Made by a program: the position numbers and the translations under genes. Below are positions 1 through 11,905 of a stretch of DNA of 64,000 nt, in pieces. Positions within the stretch are counted from its first letter, which is position 1, and each line of letters starts with the position of its first letter. The stretch is taken from contig CAVOVI010000013.1 in assembly GCA_963699825.1 (NCBI GenBank), forward strand, positions 372,001-436,000, written 5' to 3'. The DNA comes from SPDF01 sp963699825. Its GTDB lineage: Bacteria > Gemmatimonadota > Gemmatimonadetes > Gemmatimonadales > GWC2-71-9. Below the pieces are notes generated by a model, which saw only the letters and a list, made by a program, of their open reading frames with translations, was not told the origin of the DNA and made no database searches.

Positions 1-578
1 CGGGGGAGCCAACCGAACCGGGCGATCTTCGCCATCCTCGGCAGGAAGAGGCGATCTCCTTCCCCGTACACAACGCAGGGCCGGAGGATGACCGCCTCCA
101 GCCCCACCGCGACCTCCGCGCGGACCATCTCTTCGGCAAGTCGCTTGCTGCGGGCGTAGAAATCATGCTCCTCGAGCGGACCCAGAGGGGCATGCTCGCT
201 GCGACTCCCGGGTGGTTCGTCGGCCGCTTGCCGCCCGTACACCGCCACCGACGAGATGTGCACCAGGCGCACACCAAGCCGGCGCGCCGTGGCGGCAGCG
301 AGGCGGGTCCCCTCGACGTTGACCTGGAAGAAACTCTGCCACGGTGTGCGCGCGGCCACCAGCGCCGCGGAGTGAATGACGCCATCGACGCCGGTAATCG
401 TGTCCCAGACGCGTGGGTCCTCGACCGTGCCGAGGAGCGGCAAGGCACCGCAGGCTGTCGCCTTCTCGGCGGACTCACGGCTGCGGACCAGGGCGACGAC
501 GGAATCTCCCCGTGCAATGAGGGCTCGGATCACCGGGTCCCCCACCAATCCGGTGCCCCCCGTCACGAGCACCCTCAC
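1..578 (-). CDS. NAD-dependent epimerase/dehydratase (extended SDR), 3' end outside window
   Basis: I translated the minus strand by hand from a GTG at 578; about 192 codons are visible and the C-terminus lies beyond position 1. The N-terminus reads MRVLVTGGTGLVG, the TGxxGxxG Rossmann NAD(P)-binding motif. Later come VIHSAAL, NVEGTRL, VHISSVAVYG and the catalytic YARSK (YxxxK), then ILRPCVVYGEGDR, all in the order expected of an extended short-chain dehydrogenase. The substrate (nucleotide sugar, dihydroflavonol or steroid type) cannot be told. The GTG overlaps the TGA of ygfZ (GTGA), so it is the last visible gene of the lonN-glcDEF-ygfZ run and probably translationally coupled. Confidence 0.85.
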   Translation of the reverse strand, partial: MRVLVTGGTGLVGDPVIRALIARGDSVVALVRSRESAEKATACGALPLLGTVEDPRVWDTITGVDGVIHSAALVAARTPWQSFFQVNVEGTRLAAATARRLGVRLVHISSVAVYGRQAADEPPGSRSEHAPLGPLEEHDFYARSKRLAEEMVRAEVAVGLEAVILRPCVVYGEGDRLFLPRMAKIARFGWLP

Positions 579-1552
579 CCTTCGATGTCCCCCGCTCCAA
601 ATGGGAGTTCGAGGACGATGGCGGGTCTGCCACCGGCTGTCACGCGGTTGCCCGGCTGGAGCTCACGGCGAAGGAGCGCGAGGGCAAGTACGCGGTCCGG
701 GAGCCTCAGGACGGAACTGACCCGGCCCACCTGCTTTTCGCCCGCGAGCACCTCGTCGCCGTCGCCCGCCGGCCCCAGCCAGCGGAGGCCACGAAGCATC
801 CGGTTGGCATGTCCCCGGAAGTGGAGGCGCGCCACCGTCTCCTGCCCCGTATAGCAACCTTTCGTGTACGACACCCCGATGTGTTCGTCGAAGCGCACTT
901 CCTGGGGCAGGGTGCGTTCATCGATCTCCGCGCCGAGGGCGGGCCATCCCGCCAGGATTCTCGCCGCTTCCCCGTCGGCGTCATCCCCCACCTTCATTCC
1001 TGCCACCTTGAGCAGCGACTCGACGCCAGTGATGGCGGCGGCTGGGCCGATCAGCAGGGCCTCGAACGGCCCTGCCACCGGAGTGGCGACCAGGAATTCA
1101 CCTTCGGGGACCTCGCACCGCGACACCATCCCCGCTTCCGGGAGGCGACCCAGCGGGACGACCGGCCACCGATCGGCGGCACCATCACCGAGGAGGTACA
1201 TCACCTTGAGGTCGTCCGAGAGGTCGGTCGCGGTGGCGAGCCGCGGCGGGAGGGAGCGCCGGAATATCTGCTGGATCGCCTCACCGGCACCGGGTGGAAA
1301 GACGAGGTCGACCAGGTCGCCGGTACGGAGCGCCCACCCATCGGCGACGATCATCCCCTTTGGGGTCAGGAGCGCACCATAGGTGATCGAAGCCCCCCCT
1401 GGTTCGAGGAGGTCATTGGTCCAGAGCCCCTGGAGGCAGGTCAGGGCGCCCGCGCCCGCAACGCGGAAGACGGCGGCGGGGGCGCTCGTGATGACGGCGC
1501 CGCCGCGCAAGAGGTGGAGTCGTTCGAAGTTGGTGAGTGTTGCGGTAGCCAT
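575..1552 (-). CDS. ygfZ: YgfZ/GcvT-family folate-binding Fe-S assembly protein
   Basis: This is a 325-residue protein with the family signature KGCYTGQE (K-G-C-Y-x-G-Q-E) near residue 230, followed by a GcvT-like C-terminal barrel. YgfZ proteins bind tetrahydrofolate and help to build or repair certain [4Fe-4S] enzymes. Its position 9 bp after glcF, which encodes an iron-sulfur subunit, fits that role. An AACCTA (TAGGTT on the coding strand) lies six nt before the ATG; the same box precedes other starts in this window, though here it overlaps the glcF stop codon. The length is normal and no break is seen. Confidence 0.9.
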   Translation of the reverse strand: MATATLTNFERLHLLRGGAVITSAPAAVFRVAGAGALTCLQGLWTNDLLEPGGASITYGALLTPKGMIVADGWALRTGDLVDLVFPPGAGEAIQQIFRRSLPPRLATATDLSDDLKVMYLLGDGAADRWPVVPLGRLPEAGMVSRCEVPEGEFLVATPVAGPFEALLIGPAAAITGVESLLKVAGMKVGDDADGEAARILAGWPALGAEIDERTLPQEVRFDEHIGVSYTKGCYTGQETVARLHFRGHANRMLRGLRWLGPAGDGDEVLAGEKQVGRVSSVLRLPDRVLALALLRRELQPGNRVTAGGRPAIVLELPFGAGDIEG

Positions 1553-1561
1553 TCCTGAAAC

Positions 1562-2830
1562 CTAGCGGGACGTCGACTCGGGCGGGCCGTAGATGCCGTC
1601 CAACTGATATGCCGCGTCGAGGAGCTCCACCGGATGCACCGCGCGCATCGGCAGGCCGTCGGCGATGAGGCCGGCACCAATCTGCATGAGGCATCCTGGA
1701 TTTCCGGTTGCGACGACGGTCGGCCTCGGGTCGGCGCTTCGAACCGCTGCAAGCTTCATCTCCAGGACATCACGGGAGAGCGAGGGCTCCAGAACGGAGT
1801 AGATGCCGGCACTCCCGCAGCAACGATCCGAGCCAGGCAGTTCACGCAGGCGAATTCCCTCGATGGCGTGGAGCACCGCGAGCGGCGCGTCCTGCACACC
1901 CTGCGCGTGCTGCAGGTGGCAGGGAGCATCGTACACGACATCCTCCCGGAGGGGCCCGGCGGGGCGGGGACCCTTGGCCGCCAGCAACTCGGTGACGTCC
2001 ACCACGCGCGAGGCGAACTCCGATGCGGACCTGGTGCCCAGGAGCTGCCCGTACTCCTTGAGCAACGCTCCGCACCCGGCACTGTCAACCGCGATGAAAT
2101 CCACCGTGCCGTCGAAGGCGGCAACGTTGCGTCGCGCCAACGCAGCTGCCTCACTGTGGTTGCCGGCGTGTTCGTGCAGGGCGCCGCAGCAACCCTGCGC
2201 CTGGACCTCGACCACCCGGTAGCCGTTGGCGGCGAGGGTGCGGCGGGCGGCGTCGTGGACGTGCGGGAAGAGCGTATCCATCACGCAGCCGGTGAAGAGG
2301 GCGACGGAGGGCCCGTCGGGCACCTGCGCCCGAGGCGGGGAAGCGGGGGCAGCGGGGACGCGCGGCGGTGCAGTGGCCGCAAGCATCCCCATCGAGAACG
2401 AGAACCGTCCGTCTCCGGCCAGGGCGCGGGGAATGCCGGTTGAGCGGAACCAGCGGGCCAGCGTGAGGAGGGGGCGCCAGAGCATCGGAGTGGCGAAGAC
2501 GCGCAGGATCATCCGAGCCGCCCACGGGAGTCCATTCGCCTCGACGAGCGCCCGCCGTGCGGCAGCGAGCCCGGCCCCGTACGCGACCCCAGAAGGACAG
2601 GCAGGTTCGCAGCCGCGGCAGCCGAGGCAGCGATCAAGGTGTTCACCGAGCGAGGTGTCGGCGGGCGCGATGGCGCCGGTGGCGAGGGCGCGCATCAGGA
2701 CGATCCGCCCCCGCGGACTGTCGTTCTCGTCTCCGGTGGCCAGATAGGTGGGACAGGCCGGCAGGCAAAACCCGCAGTGCACACACGGTGCGAGCGGATC
2801 GAGGATGCCGGCGGAGCCGTGGTCGCTCAC
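1562..2830 (-). CDS. glcF: Glycolate oxidase iron-sulfur subunit GlcF
   Basis: The protein has 422 residues. The N-terminal half carries two ferredoxin-type cluster motifs, CVHCGFCLPACPTY (about residues 16-30) and CLGCRGCEPACPSG (about 70-83), for two [4Fe-4S] clusters. The C-terminal half has two cysteine-rich CCG domains (CCGALHE and CCGSAGIY), typical of GlcF and heterodisulfide-reductase-D-like subunits. GlcF should pass electrons from the GlcD/GlcE flavin site to the quinone pool at the inner membrane during oxidation of glycolate to glyoxylate. Its ATG overlaps the glcE stop (ATGA). A Pro/Ala-rich linker near residues 155-170 is encoded by a short G/C-rich octamer-like repeat. Confidence 0.93.
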   Translation of the reverse strand: MSDHGSAGILDPLAPCVHCGFCLPACPTYLATGDENDSPRGRIVLMRALATGAIAPADTSLGEHLDRCLGCRGCEPACPSGVAYGAGLAAARRALVEANGLPWAARMILRVFATPMLWRPLLTLARWFRSTGIPRALAGDGRFSFSMGMLAATAPPRVPAAPASPPRAQVPDGPSVALFTGCVMDTLFPHVHDAARRTLAANGYRVVEVQAQGCCGALHEHAGNHSEAAALARRNVAAFDGTVDFIAVDSAGCGALLKEYGQLLGTRSASEFASRVVDVTELLAAKGPRPAGPLREDVVYDAPCHLQHAQGVQDAPLAVLHAIEGIRLRELPGSDRCCGSAGIYSVLEPSLSRDVLEMKLAAVRSADPRPTVVATGNPGCLMQIGAGLIADGLPMRAVHPVELLDAAYQLDGIYGPPESTSR

Positions 2831-4037
2831 GGTTCGGCCCCATCCATGGCCACCACGAGTCGACCACCCGGGTCAAAAACCTCGCGTAACTGAGTGACCA
2901 ATGGGCCAACGCCCTCGCGATAGGCGCCGAAGTGACCGACGAGGTGGCGCAGGGCCCACGGAGCGCGTTCGAGGGTCAGGGGGACCTCGCGTTCCGCCGC
3001 GAGGCGCCGGAGCGTTCGAACAGAGTCGGCGGTCGCGTCTCCCGCCCACCGCATCCCGCCCTGTGAGGCGCCGGCCCAGATCAGCCCCTCATCGAGGTGC
3101 TGGCCGACGAGATCGAGGAGTTCGTCGAGCCCGGGTGCGAGGACACCAAGGCGGAGGGTCATCGTGGCACCGCTGCCGGCGTGCGTCACCAGGTGCCAGA
3201 AGGCGTGCGCGCTCTCGGGCTCGAGCCGGGCCCACGCCAGGTCGGCGGCGTCGAGAATCCGGGCGATGTCTCCCTCCACACCCTCTTCGGAGCCGACGCA
3301 CCGTGCGGCGAGGATCCACTCCGAATCGGCCGCCACGGCGGGAGAAATCAGCTCGAGCGCCTGGGGGTGGACACCGGCATCGGAGAGGTCGCGGGCGGCG
3401 CTCGTGAGGTGGTCTCGTGGGGCGCGGGCCACCAGGGTCGCATCGGTGGTCGGGAGAGCGCGGAGGCGCAGATGGAGTGTCGTGAGGGCACCGAACGCGC
3501 CGAACCCGCCGACTTGCAGCTTGGTGAGGTCGTAACCCGCAACGTTCTTGACGACGGTGCCACCGGGCCGCACGACTCGGCCGTCGCCGGTCACGGCAGT
3601 GCAGCCGAGGATGTGATCGCGCACCGGGCCGAACCCGGCGCGGAGCGCTCCTGCGGTGGCAGTGGCCACGATTGACCCGACCGTGCGCTCGGGGCGACCG
3701 GGGAAATCGAGGGCGAGCCACATCCCTTCTTCCGCCAGGCGCCGCTGGAGGGCATCCATCGCGACACCGGCCTCGACGGTCGCGACGAGATCGGCTGGAT
3801 GTACGGCGAGAATACGATCGAGGCCGCGAGTCGTTACCGCCACGTCGGCCGGAGCGTCCGCCGGCACCCAGCTCCCATGCCCTTCCAGCCTGACGCGCCA
3901 CTCCGACTCGTCGGCCAGTCGAAGCGTCGCGGCGAAGGCGTCGGTTGAATCAGGGGTCGCCCGCGGGATGCCGTCGGGGTCGCGGCTGACCGAGGCGGTT
4001 CCCAGGAGGCTCCGGAGGCGATCGAGAATATCGTGGC

Positions 4038-4041
<4 letters not shown>
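2827..4041 (-). CDS. glcE: Glycolate oxidase FAD-binding subunit GlcE
   Basis: This is a 404-residue FAD_binding_4 protein. The PCMH-type FAD site is visible in the N-terminal half (DLVATVEAGVAMDALQRRL, then GSIVATATAGALRAGFGPVRD and GGTVVKNVAGYDLTKLQVG), followed by a shorter C-terminal domain than GlcD. I chose the ATG at 4041 (MSHDILDRL) over an upstream in-frame codon at 4062 because it overlaps the glcD stop as ATGA, the same coupling used at the glcE/glcF junction. It acts with GlcD and GlcF as one membrane-associated glycolate dehydrogenase. Confidence 0.92.
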
Positions 4042-5448
<1,407 letters not shown>

Positions 5449-5450
5449 GC

Positions 5451-6116
5451 TCACTGGGCGATGGCAATGTCGGGGTGGGGCCCGCCCTTCCCATTGGTCC
5501 GGGCGCGGGAGTGAACCCTGGCGCGCACCGCGGCCTCGGCGGCGAGCGGTGGCAACAGCTCCAGCAGCAGCGCGATTCGCTCGGAGGCAGTCCGCAACTC
5601 CAGCAGCCTCCGCTTCACCTCGAAATCGAAGTCCACGGCCGCCGCAACCTGGAAGGAGAGCGGTGCGGCCTCCTCCGACCATGCCGAGGTGTCGCCGCTT
5701 CCGCCCAGCACCTCCATCGCGCCGAGGTAGGTCGTCGCCACCTCCCTGAGCGCGACCAATGTCTCGCCGGGAACATCGGGGCCTGCCAGGTCCTCGAAGG
5801 TGTCGACCAGGCCGATCAGGTAGGGGGTCTCGGTGGTCAGCGTCTGGCGGAGGAGGAATCGCCGCTCGCCCACGACAACGATGTTGCTGCGGCCGTCGGG
5901 GAGCTGGTGCGAGGCGCGGATGCGGGCGATGCACCCGACTGTGCCGGCCCGCGGCGGGCTGTCGTCGCGGAGGGGAGGCAAGAGTCCGAATCGTTCGTCG
6001 GCTGCAAGGCAGTCGGCGAGCATGGTGCGATACCGTGGCTCAAAGATGTGGAGCGGGAGCGGGGTTCCCGGGAACAGCACCACTTCGAGCGGGAAGAGCG
6101 GAAGCCGGGATGGCAT
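5451..6116 (-). CDS. LON substrate-binding-domain protein (no protease domain)
   Basis: The protein has about 221 residues from the ATG at 6116 (MPSRLPLFPLEVVLFPG). This opening, followed by LHIFEPRYRTMLADCL and GCIARI, is the signature of the LON N-terminal (ATP-dependent protease La, PUA-like) domain. No AAA or serine protease domain follows, so it belongs to the stand-alone LonN family, whose role is not well defined. It heads the glcDEF-ygfZ operon. The start at 6116 is preferred over an upstream in-frame codon at 6227 because a promoter-like -10 box ends five nt before it and the longer version would run through the hairpin at 6154-6179. Confidence 0.85.
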   Translation of the reverse strand: MPSRLPLFPLEVVLFPGTPLPLHIFEPRYRTMLADCLAADERFGLLPPLRDDSPPRAGTVGCIARIRASHQLPDGRSNIVVVGERRFLLRQTLTTETPYLIGLVDTFEDLAGPDVPGETLVALREVATTYLGAMEVLGGSGDTSAWSEEAAPLSFQVAAAVDFDFEVKRRLLELRTASERIALLLELLPPLAAEAAVRARVHSRARTNGKGGPHPDIAIAQ

Positions 6117-6121
6117 GACTG

Positions 6122-6151
6122 AATCTAGCGCAATTGTGGTGGCGGGGTGAA
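6122..6151 (-). promoter_or_regulatory. Putative leaderless promoter of the LON-domain/glcDEF operon
   Basis: On the minus strand TTCACC (6146-6151) is followed by an 18-bp spacer and TAGATT (6122-6127). The ATG at 6116 begins five nt after the -10 box, so transcription would start at about the first base of the ORF. No Shine-Dalgarno sequence fits in the gap. It lies just downstream of a terminator-like hairpin, as expected at an operon head. Confidence 0.5.
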
Positions 6152-6153
6152 CA

Positions 6154-6179
6154 AAGGGGCGCACCGCAGTGCGCCCCTT
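6154..6179 (-). terminator. Intrinsic terminator-like hairpin after the sigma-factor gene
   Basis: There is a perfect 11-bp stem (AAGGGGCGCAC at 6154-6164, GTGCGCCCCTT at 6169-6179) with a four-base loop. It lies about 33 bp past the sigma-factor stop and is followed on the minus strand by a short T-rich stretch (TTTGTT). Confidence 0.65.
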
Positions 6180-6211
6180 GGCGGGATTCGTGTTGCCGGG
6201 GCGTGACCTGC

Positions 6212-7180
6212 CTAGGCGGCGCCCCACATGCCGTTGAGCCCCTTCACGTCGGGCGCCTGACGGAGCTTCTCGAATGCGCGCTCGCGGATCTGGCGAATCC
6301 GCTCCCGGGTGACCCCCAGCAGCTCGCCGATGCGCTCGAGGGTCATCGCGTCAGAGCCCTCTTCGAGGCCGTAGTAGAGATAGAGGATCTTGCGTTCGCG
6401 GGGAGTCAGGTACTGGTCGAAGAGGCGGTCGATGAACTCACGGGTGAGCCGGGCGTCGGTCGCTTCCTCGATGTCGGCGCTGCCGCTCCCGGGGAAGCGG
6501 TCGCCGAAGGTGCTCGACCCCCGGTCGCTCCGCTCGACGGGCGCATCGAGCGACATCTCTCCGGAGCTCACCCGGCGTGCCAGACGCACATTCTCGACCG
6601 ATTCATTGAGGGCCGTGGCGACCTCACGGTCGGTCGGTTCCCGGCCCATCTCCTGGGCGAGGAAGCTCTTGGCACGCGACATCTTGATGAGGGCAGAATT
6701 CTGATTGAGCGGGATTCGGACGCTGCGGGTCTGTTCCGCGAGGGCCTTCAGCACTGCCTGGCGCACCCACCAGACGGCATACGAGATGAACTTGACGCCA
6801 TGGTCCGGATCGAACTTCCGCACCGCTTTCAGCAACCCCTCATTCCCGATGGCGACGAGCTCCGAGAGGTCGAGCCCGTGCCCCTGGTACTTCTTCACGT
6901 AGGAGATCACGAAGCGGAGGTTTGCCGTGACGAGCCGTTCGGCCGCCTTCGCATCCCCGTCCTGGGCGAGCCGCGCGAGGCGTTTCTCCTCGGCGGGATC
7001 CGAAATCATCGGGAGCTTCTGGATGTCGTGGAGGTACTGGTCGAATGCCCCGGTGGGCATGGCGCGAAAGAGGGCCTTGGGTTTGGTGGCACTACCGTGA
7101 GCCATGGCGATCCCCGTGGGTCGTGGCGCGAACAGGAGCGGGCGAGTTGTCTCAGGAGCCGACGGCGGGCGGCGAGCCAT
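6212..7180 (-). CDS. RNA polymerase sigma-70 family factor (RpoD-like, no region 1.1)
   Basis: This 322-residue factor has region 1.2 (FDQYLHDIQKLPMIS), region 2 (LVTANLRFVISYVKKYQ, LDLSELVAIGNEGLLKAV, FISYAVWWVRQAV), region 3 and region 4 with the helix-turn-helix (LGVTRERIRQIRERAFEKL). Region 1.1 is absent, so it is either a short primary sigma factor, as in some FCB-group bacteria, or an RpoS-like group 2 factor. Two starts are possible: the ATG at 7180, which sits at about +5 of a good promoter and would be leaderless, and the ATG at 7105, which has a weak GGGGA upstream and avoids a low-complexity 25-residue extension. It stands alone between a promoter and a terminator hairpin. Confidence 0.92.
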   Translation of the reverse strand: MARRPPSAPETTRPLLFAPRPTGIAMAHGSATKPKALFRAMPTGAFDQYLHDIQKLPMISDPAEEKRLARLAQDGDAKAAERLVTANLRFVISYVKKYQGHGLDLSELVAIGNEGLLKAVRKFDPDHGVKFISYAVWWVRQAVLKALAEQTRSVRIPLNQNSALIKMSRAKSFLAQEMGREPTDREVATALNESVENVRLARRVSSGEMSLDAPVERSDRGSSTFGDRFPGSGSADIEEATDARLTREFIDRLFDQYLTPRERKILYLYYGLEEGSDAMTLERIGELLGVTRERIRQIRERAFEKLRQAPDVKGLNGMWGAA

Positions 7181-7190
7181 CAGGTGTGCG

Positions 7191-7219
7191 AATATAGGAC
7201 ACGACTAGAAACTGGTCAA
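7191..7219 (-). promoter_or_regulatory. Sigma-70-type promoter of the sigma-factor gene
   Basis: On the minus strand TTGACC (7214-7219), a 17-bp spacer and TATATT (7191-7196) form the best promoter match in the window. The predicted transcription start is about 7184, four nt before the ATG at 7180 and about 80 nt before the ATG at 7105. Confidence 0.75.
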
Positions 7220-7389
7220 GCAAAATTTTCTTTCCACATCACAAAAGCACATCACAGAATGACTTGCAGATTTCCTCCACCTGGCAGTTCTTGGGGTTGC
7301 CAACAAAAGTGGAAAATATCTCATAAGTGACTGCATAGCAGTCACTTACGTATTAACACCGAATTGTCAGGATGTGGAGTGGTGTGGAG
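7220..7389. other. AT-rich intergenic stretch with a perfect palindrome
   Basis: This short gap lies between aroB and the sigma-factor gene, both on the minus strand. It is much richer in A and T than its surroundings and holds no convincing ORF. A perfect inverted repeat lies at 7324-7348, with arms TAAGTGACTGC and GCAGTCACTTA and a 3-nt loop. It is about 40 bp past the aroB stop, so it may terminate the aroB operon, although it lacks a clean T-tract; the perfect symmetry would also suit an operator for the sigma-factor gene about 130 bp downstream. Confidence 0.5.
7324..7348 (-). terminator. Perfect 11-bp hairpin downstream of aroB (terminator or operator)
   Basis: Arms 7324-7334 and 7338-7348 pair perfectly around ATA. 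On the minus strand it is followed by TGAGATATTTTCC, which is A/T-rich but not a continuous T-run. A terminator is the simplest reading; an operator is the alternative. Confidence 0.45.
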
Positions 7390-8481
7390 TCAGGCGGCGC
7401 CGGAGGATCGAAGTGCGTGCACAATTGCCTGCGTGTCACGCACGGGGATGGTCCACTGGTCGCCGTCGCGCGCCATCACGCCAATGTCGTGCGGAAGGGA
7501 GAATCGGAGCTCGTTCTTCGAGCGCTTCTTGTCGAGGCGCATCGCCTCGAAAAGCTCGGTGGCATCGATCTCGACCGGGAGCCGGGTCGGAAGGGAAAGC
7601 TGACGCAGTCCCGCCGTCACTCGCCCAGCCAGTCCGGGGACTGCCACGCCGAGCGCCTCGGCAAGGTGCGCTTCGGCCACGAGCCCCATGGCAACGGCGT
7701 CGCCGTGAGCGACGGCAAAGTTCGAGGTGTGCTCGACGGCGTGCGCGACCGTGTGACCGGCATTCAGGGCCGCGCGGCGACCGGCCTCGCGCTCGTCTTC
7801 CATCACGACGGCCGCCTTCAACTCGACGCTCCGCGCGATGAACCGGGTGAGCGTATCCGGCTCCCGTCCGTGGAGTCCTTCCGCATGCGCCCCCAGGTCG
7901 GCCCAGTACGCCGCATCCGCGATGAGACCGTGCTTGGCCATCTCGGCGAGTCCGCAGCGCAGGTGTTGCGGCGGCAGCGATTTCAGGACGAGGGGGTCGG
8001 CGAGGACCGCAGCGGGAGGGTGGAAGGCGCCAACCAGATTCTTTCCCAGCGCTGTGTCCACGCCGGTCTTCCCGCCCACTGAGGAGTCCACCATCGCCAG
8101 GAGCGTTGTGGGCACCTGGAGGAATGGAATGCCGCGGGCGTAGGTGGCAGCCACGAAGCCGGCCAGATCCCCGACCATGCCTCCGCCGAGTGCGACGATG
8201 GCGGCGTTCCGGGTCAGGCCCGCCGAGAAGAGCGCATCGGTGAGTGCTTCCCACCGTGCACGTGTCTTTGACGACTCCCCCGGGGGAACCGAGAGAGTCA
8301 GCGCCCAGCTTCCCTTGGCGAGGCGATCGGCCAGGAGGGCGCCGACGGTCTCGTCGGTGATGACCGCGACCGGCCGTCCCGGCCAGAGTGCGGCGACGCG
8401 CGCAGGAAGTTCGTCGAGCACCCCGGGACGGACCGTCACGGTGTACTTCCCGAGTGCGTGGACGACCGGGAATTCTGGCAC
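7390..8481 (-). CDS. aroB: 3-dehydroquinate synthase AroB
   Basis: The protein has 363 residues. It converts DAHP to 3-dehydroquinate in the shikimate pathway, using NAD+ and a divalent metal. The NAD site (VALGGGMVGDLAGFVAATYA), the PTTLLAMVDSSVGGKTGVD segment, and the metal-site LNAGHTVAHAVEH and HGDAVAMGL are all intact. The start is the GTG at 8481 (GTG CCA GAA TTC), two bp after the stop of the cobalamin adenosyltransferase. A much longer open frame continues upstream but runs out of frame through that neighbour. It is the last gene of a six-gene run. Confidence 0.95.
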   Translation of the reverse strand: MPEFPVVHALGKYTVTVRPGVLDELPARVAALWPGRPVAVITDETVGALLADRLAKGSWALTLSVPPGESSKTRARWEALTDALFSAGLTRNAAIVALGGGMVGDLAGFVAATYARGIPFLQVPTTLLAMVDSSVGGKTGVDTALGKNLVGAFHPPAAVLADPLVLKSLPPQHLRCGLAEMAKHGLIADAAYWADLGAHAEGLHGREPDTLTRFIARSVELKAAVVMEDEREAGRRAALNAGHTVAHAVEHTSNFAVAHGDAVAMGLVAEAHLAEALGVAVPGLAGRVTAGLRQLSLPTRLPVEIDATELFEAMRLDKKRSKNELRFSLPHDIGVMARDGDQWTIPVRDTQAIVHALRSSGAA

Positions 8482-8483
8482 GG

Positions 8484-9025
8484 CTACCAGGTCTTGTCGG
8501 CCACACCGGCCCGGTGGTTGGCCAGGCGCGCCAGGGTGAAGAGGAGATCCGAGAGGCGGTTGAGATAGGTGATGAGGAGCGGGGGCACCGATGTGCTGTG
8601 CGACAGGTGCACCACGCTTCGTTCCGCGCGACGGCAGACCGTCCGGGCATGATGGAGGGCGGCGGCCTGCGCGGTCCCGCCGGGCAGCACGAAGGCACGC
8701 AGGGGGGGCAGCTCGGCGTCCGCCGCATCCATCTCCGCCTCGAATTCTCCGATCCGCGTGGCAGGGAGTTCCGCCTTGGCGAGCGCGGCCTGCACCTTGG
8801 CGGGGTCGGGCGTCGCCAGATAGCCCCCGATGCTGAAGAGATCGCGCTGCACGGTTTCGAGCAGCGGATCGAAGGTGGCATCGGGGGCCGTGGCACGCGC
8901 CACGCCGAGGACGGCGTTCAGCTCGTCCACGTCGCCGTAGGCGGCGACGCGCTCGTGGTCCTTGGGCACCCGGCCGCCGCCAAAGAGCCCGGTTTCGCCT
9001 TGGTCGCCCGTTCTCGTGTAGATCT

Positions 9026-9029
<4 letters not shown>
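8484..9029 (-). CDS. PduO-type cob(I)alamin adenosyltransferase
   Basis: The 181-residue protein starts MKIYTRTGDQGETGLFGG, the ATP-binding signature of the PduO/MMAB family, followed by RVAAYGDVDELNA and a C-terminal RAERSVVHL and YLNRLSDLLFTLAR. It transfers the 5'-deoxyadenosyl group of ATP to cob(I)alamin to make coenzyme B12. The ATG at 9029 overlaps the stop of the ferredoxin reductase gene (ATGA). Coupling to a flavin reductase is suggestive, since cob(II)alamin must be reduced before adenosylation, but this is inference. No cobalamin riboswitch is visible. Confidence 0.93.
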
Positions 9030-10415
<1,386 letters not shown>

Positions 10416-10416
10416 G

Positions 10417-11905
10417 CTATTTCTTCCCCATCTGCACCACGAGACTGTCGATTTGCGGGATCATCACCCGGCTGCCAAGGGTGTGGTTGTTGGCCTCCAC
10501 CGAGAAGACCAGCGTCCGTCCCGGCTGCTCGATATACCCCGACAGCGTGTTCACCCTGCTGATGCTGCCCGTCTTCGCGCGCACCTTGCCCTCGAGGGGG
10601 GTGCCGACGAATCGCGACTTGAGCGATCCACGCTGTCCCGACTGTGGAAGGCCCGCCGCAAAGGACTCGAACCGCGGGTGCGCGCGCATCCAGGCCAGCA
10701 GCGTCGCGAACGCATGCGGCGATACGAGATTGGAACTGGAGAGGCCGGACCCGTCGCGGAGCGCGAACTGCAGCGAGTCCACCTTCATCGAGTCGATCAG
10801 GAATCGCCGCTCCACGTCGAGGCCCTCCCGCCACGAACCGCCACCCCCGAATTGCCGCCCCAGTTGCTTGAGGAGCATTTCGGCAAACCAGTTCTGGCTC
10901 GTGTTCAGGATCGGGAAGATCCAGTCCTTGACCGGACGCGACGCGACTTCGGCCAGCGCCGTTCCCTGCCGCGCAGCCATGAACTCGGTGGAGTCCGTGG
11001 TGGAGCGGCTCCTTCCGAGAACGGCGATGCCGCTGTCTGCCAGCACGGCGCGCAGCGCCCACGCGGTGTAGAGCGCCGGGTCAGGGAGCGCGAAATATTC
11101 GTTCCGACCGCGGGAGTCGAGTGCCACATCGCCCTCGGCCCAGACACGCAGGGTGCCGGGCTCGCGGTAGAAGTCGATGGTGGTCGGCTTGCCGGCGGCG
11201 ACGGTGCGCGTCCTGTTCTCGAACGCCACCATGCCGAAATCGGGAGTGAAGGTGATCGTTGGCTGGCGCACCGATGGCGGTACCGGGGGCATAGGTGAAA
11301 TCGATGCTGTTGTCGTTGAACCCGAGCCCCGACACAGGAGCGGCGTACCACCAGTTCAGGTCGTAGATCTCCCAGTCGATGTTGACCAGCTCGCCATCAA
11401 ACCAGCTGCCGTCGCCGATGAGGTCGCCCTGGACGGTCGTGATGCCCCGGGCCCGGAGCTGCCCTGCGAGGTCGCGGAGGCGCTCAAAGGGGTCGGCGTC
11501 GCAAGCACCCGGCGCCGTGGTGTCGACCGCGTAGCAGCGGCGCCCCATGGTCGGATCGCCTCGGCCGTACAGGACCAGGTCCCCCGCGACGACCCCGTCC
11601 TGGACCGGGCCGTCGGCATACACGCTCGTGGTCACTGTCCAGTCGGGCGGGAGGAGTGCGGCCGCGACGGCGCTCACCACCAGCTTTGTGTTGCTGGCCG
11701 GGATGAACATCCGTTCGGCATTCCGGCCGTACAGCTGTTTGCCATCGGTGTTCATCAACACCACACCCCAGAGGTTGTTCTCCAGGGGCGGGGCGCCGAG
11801 CCGGGTATTGAGGCGCTTCTGGAGCGCCTGTGCCCCGGCGGGGCCAGCCCCGACCAGCGCGGCGAGGACGGCGAGCAGGATGAGACGGCGCGTGGCGTCA
11901 ATCAT
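10417..11905 (-). CDS. dacB: D-alanyl-D-alanine carboxypeptidase/endopeptidase, PBP4 family (frame broken once)
   Basis: The start at 11905 (MIDATRRLILLAVLAAL) gives a signal peptide ending near AGAQA. The catalytic SxxK motif is ASNTK, then comes the VAGDLVLYGRGDP strand of the family. After a frame switch near 11276-11290 the protein continues with the SxN motif (TSQN) and the KTG box (RAKTGSISRV). The two halves give a complete S13-family enzyme of about 495 residues that trims peptidoglycan side chains or cross-links in the periplasm. The gene start overlaps the permease stop by 8 bp. Confidence 0.88.
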
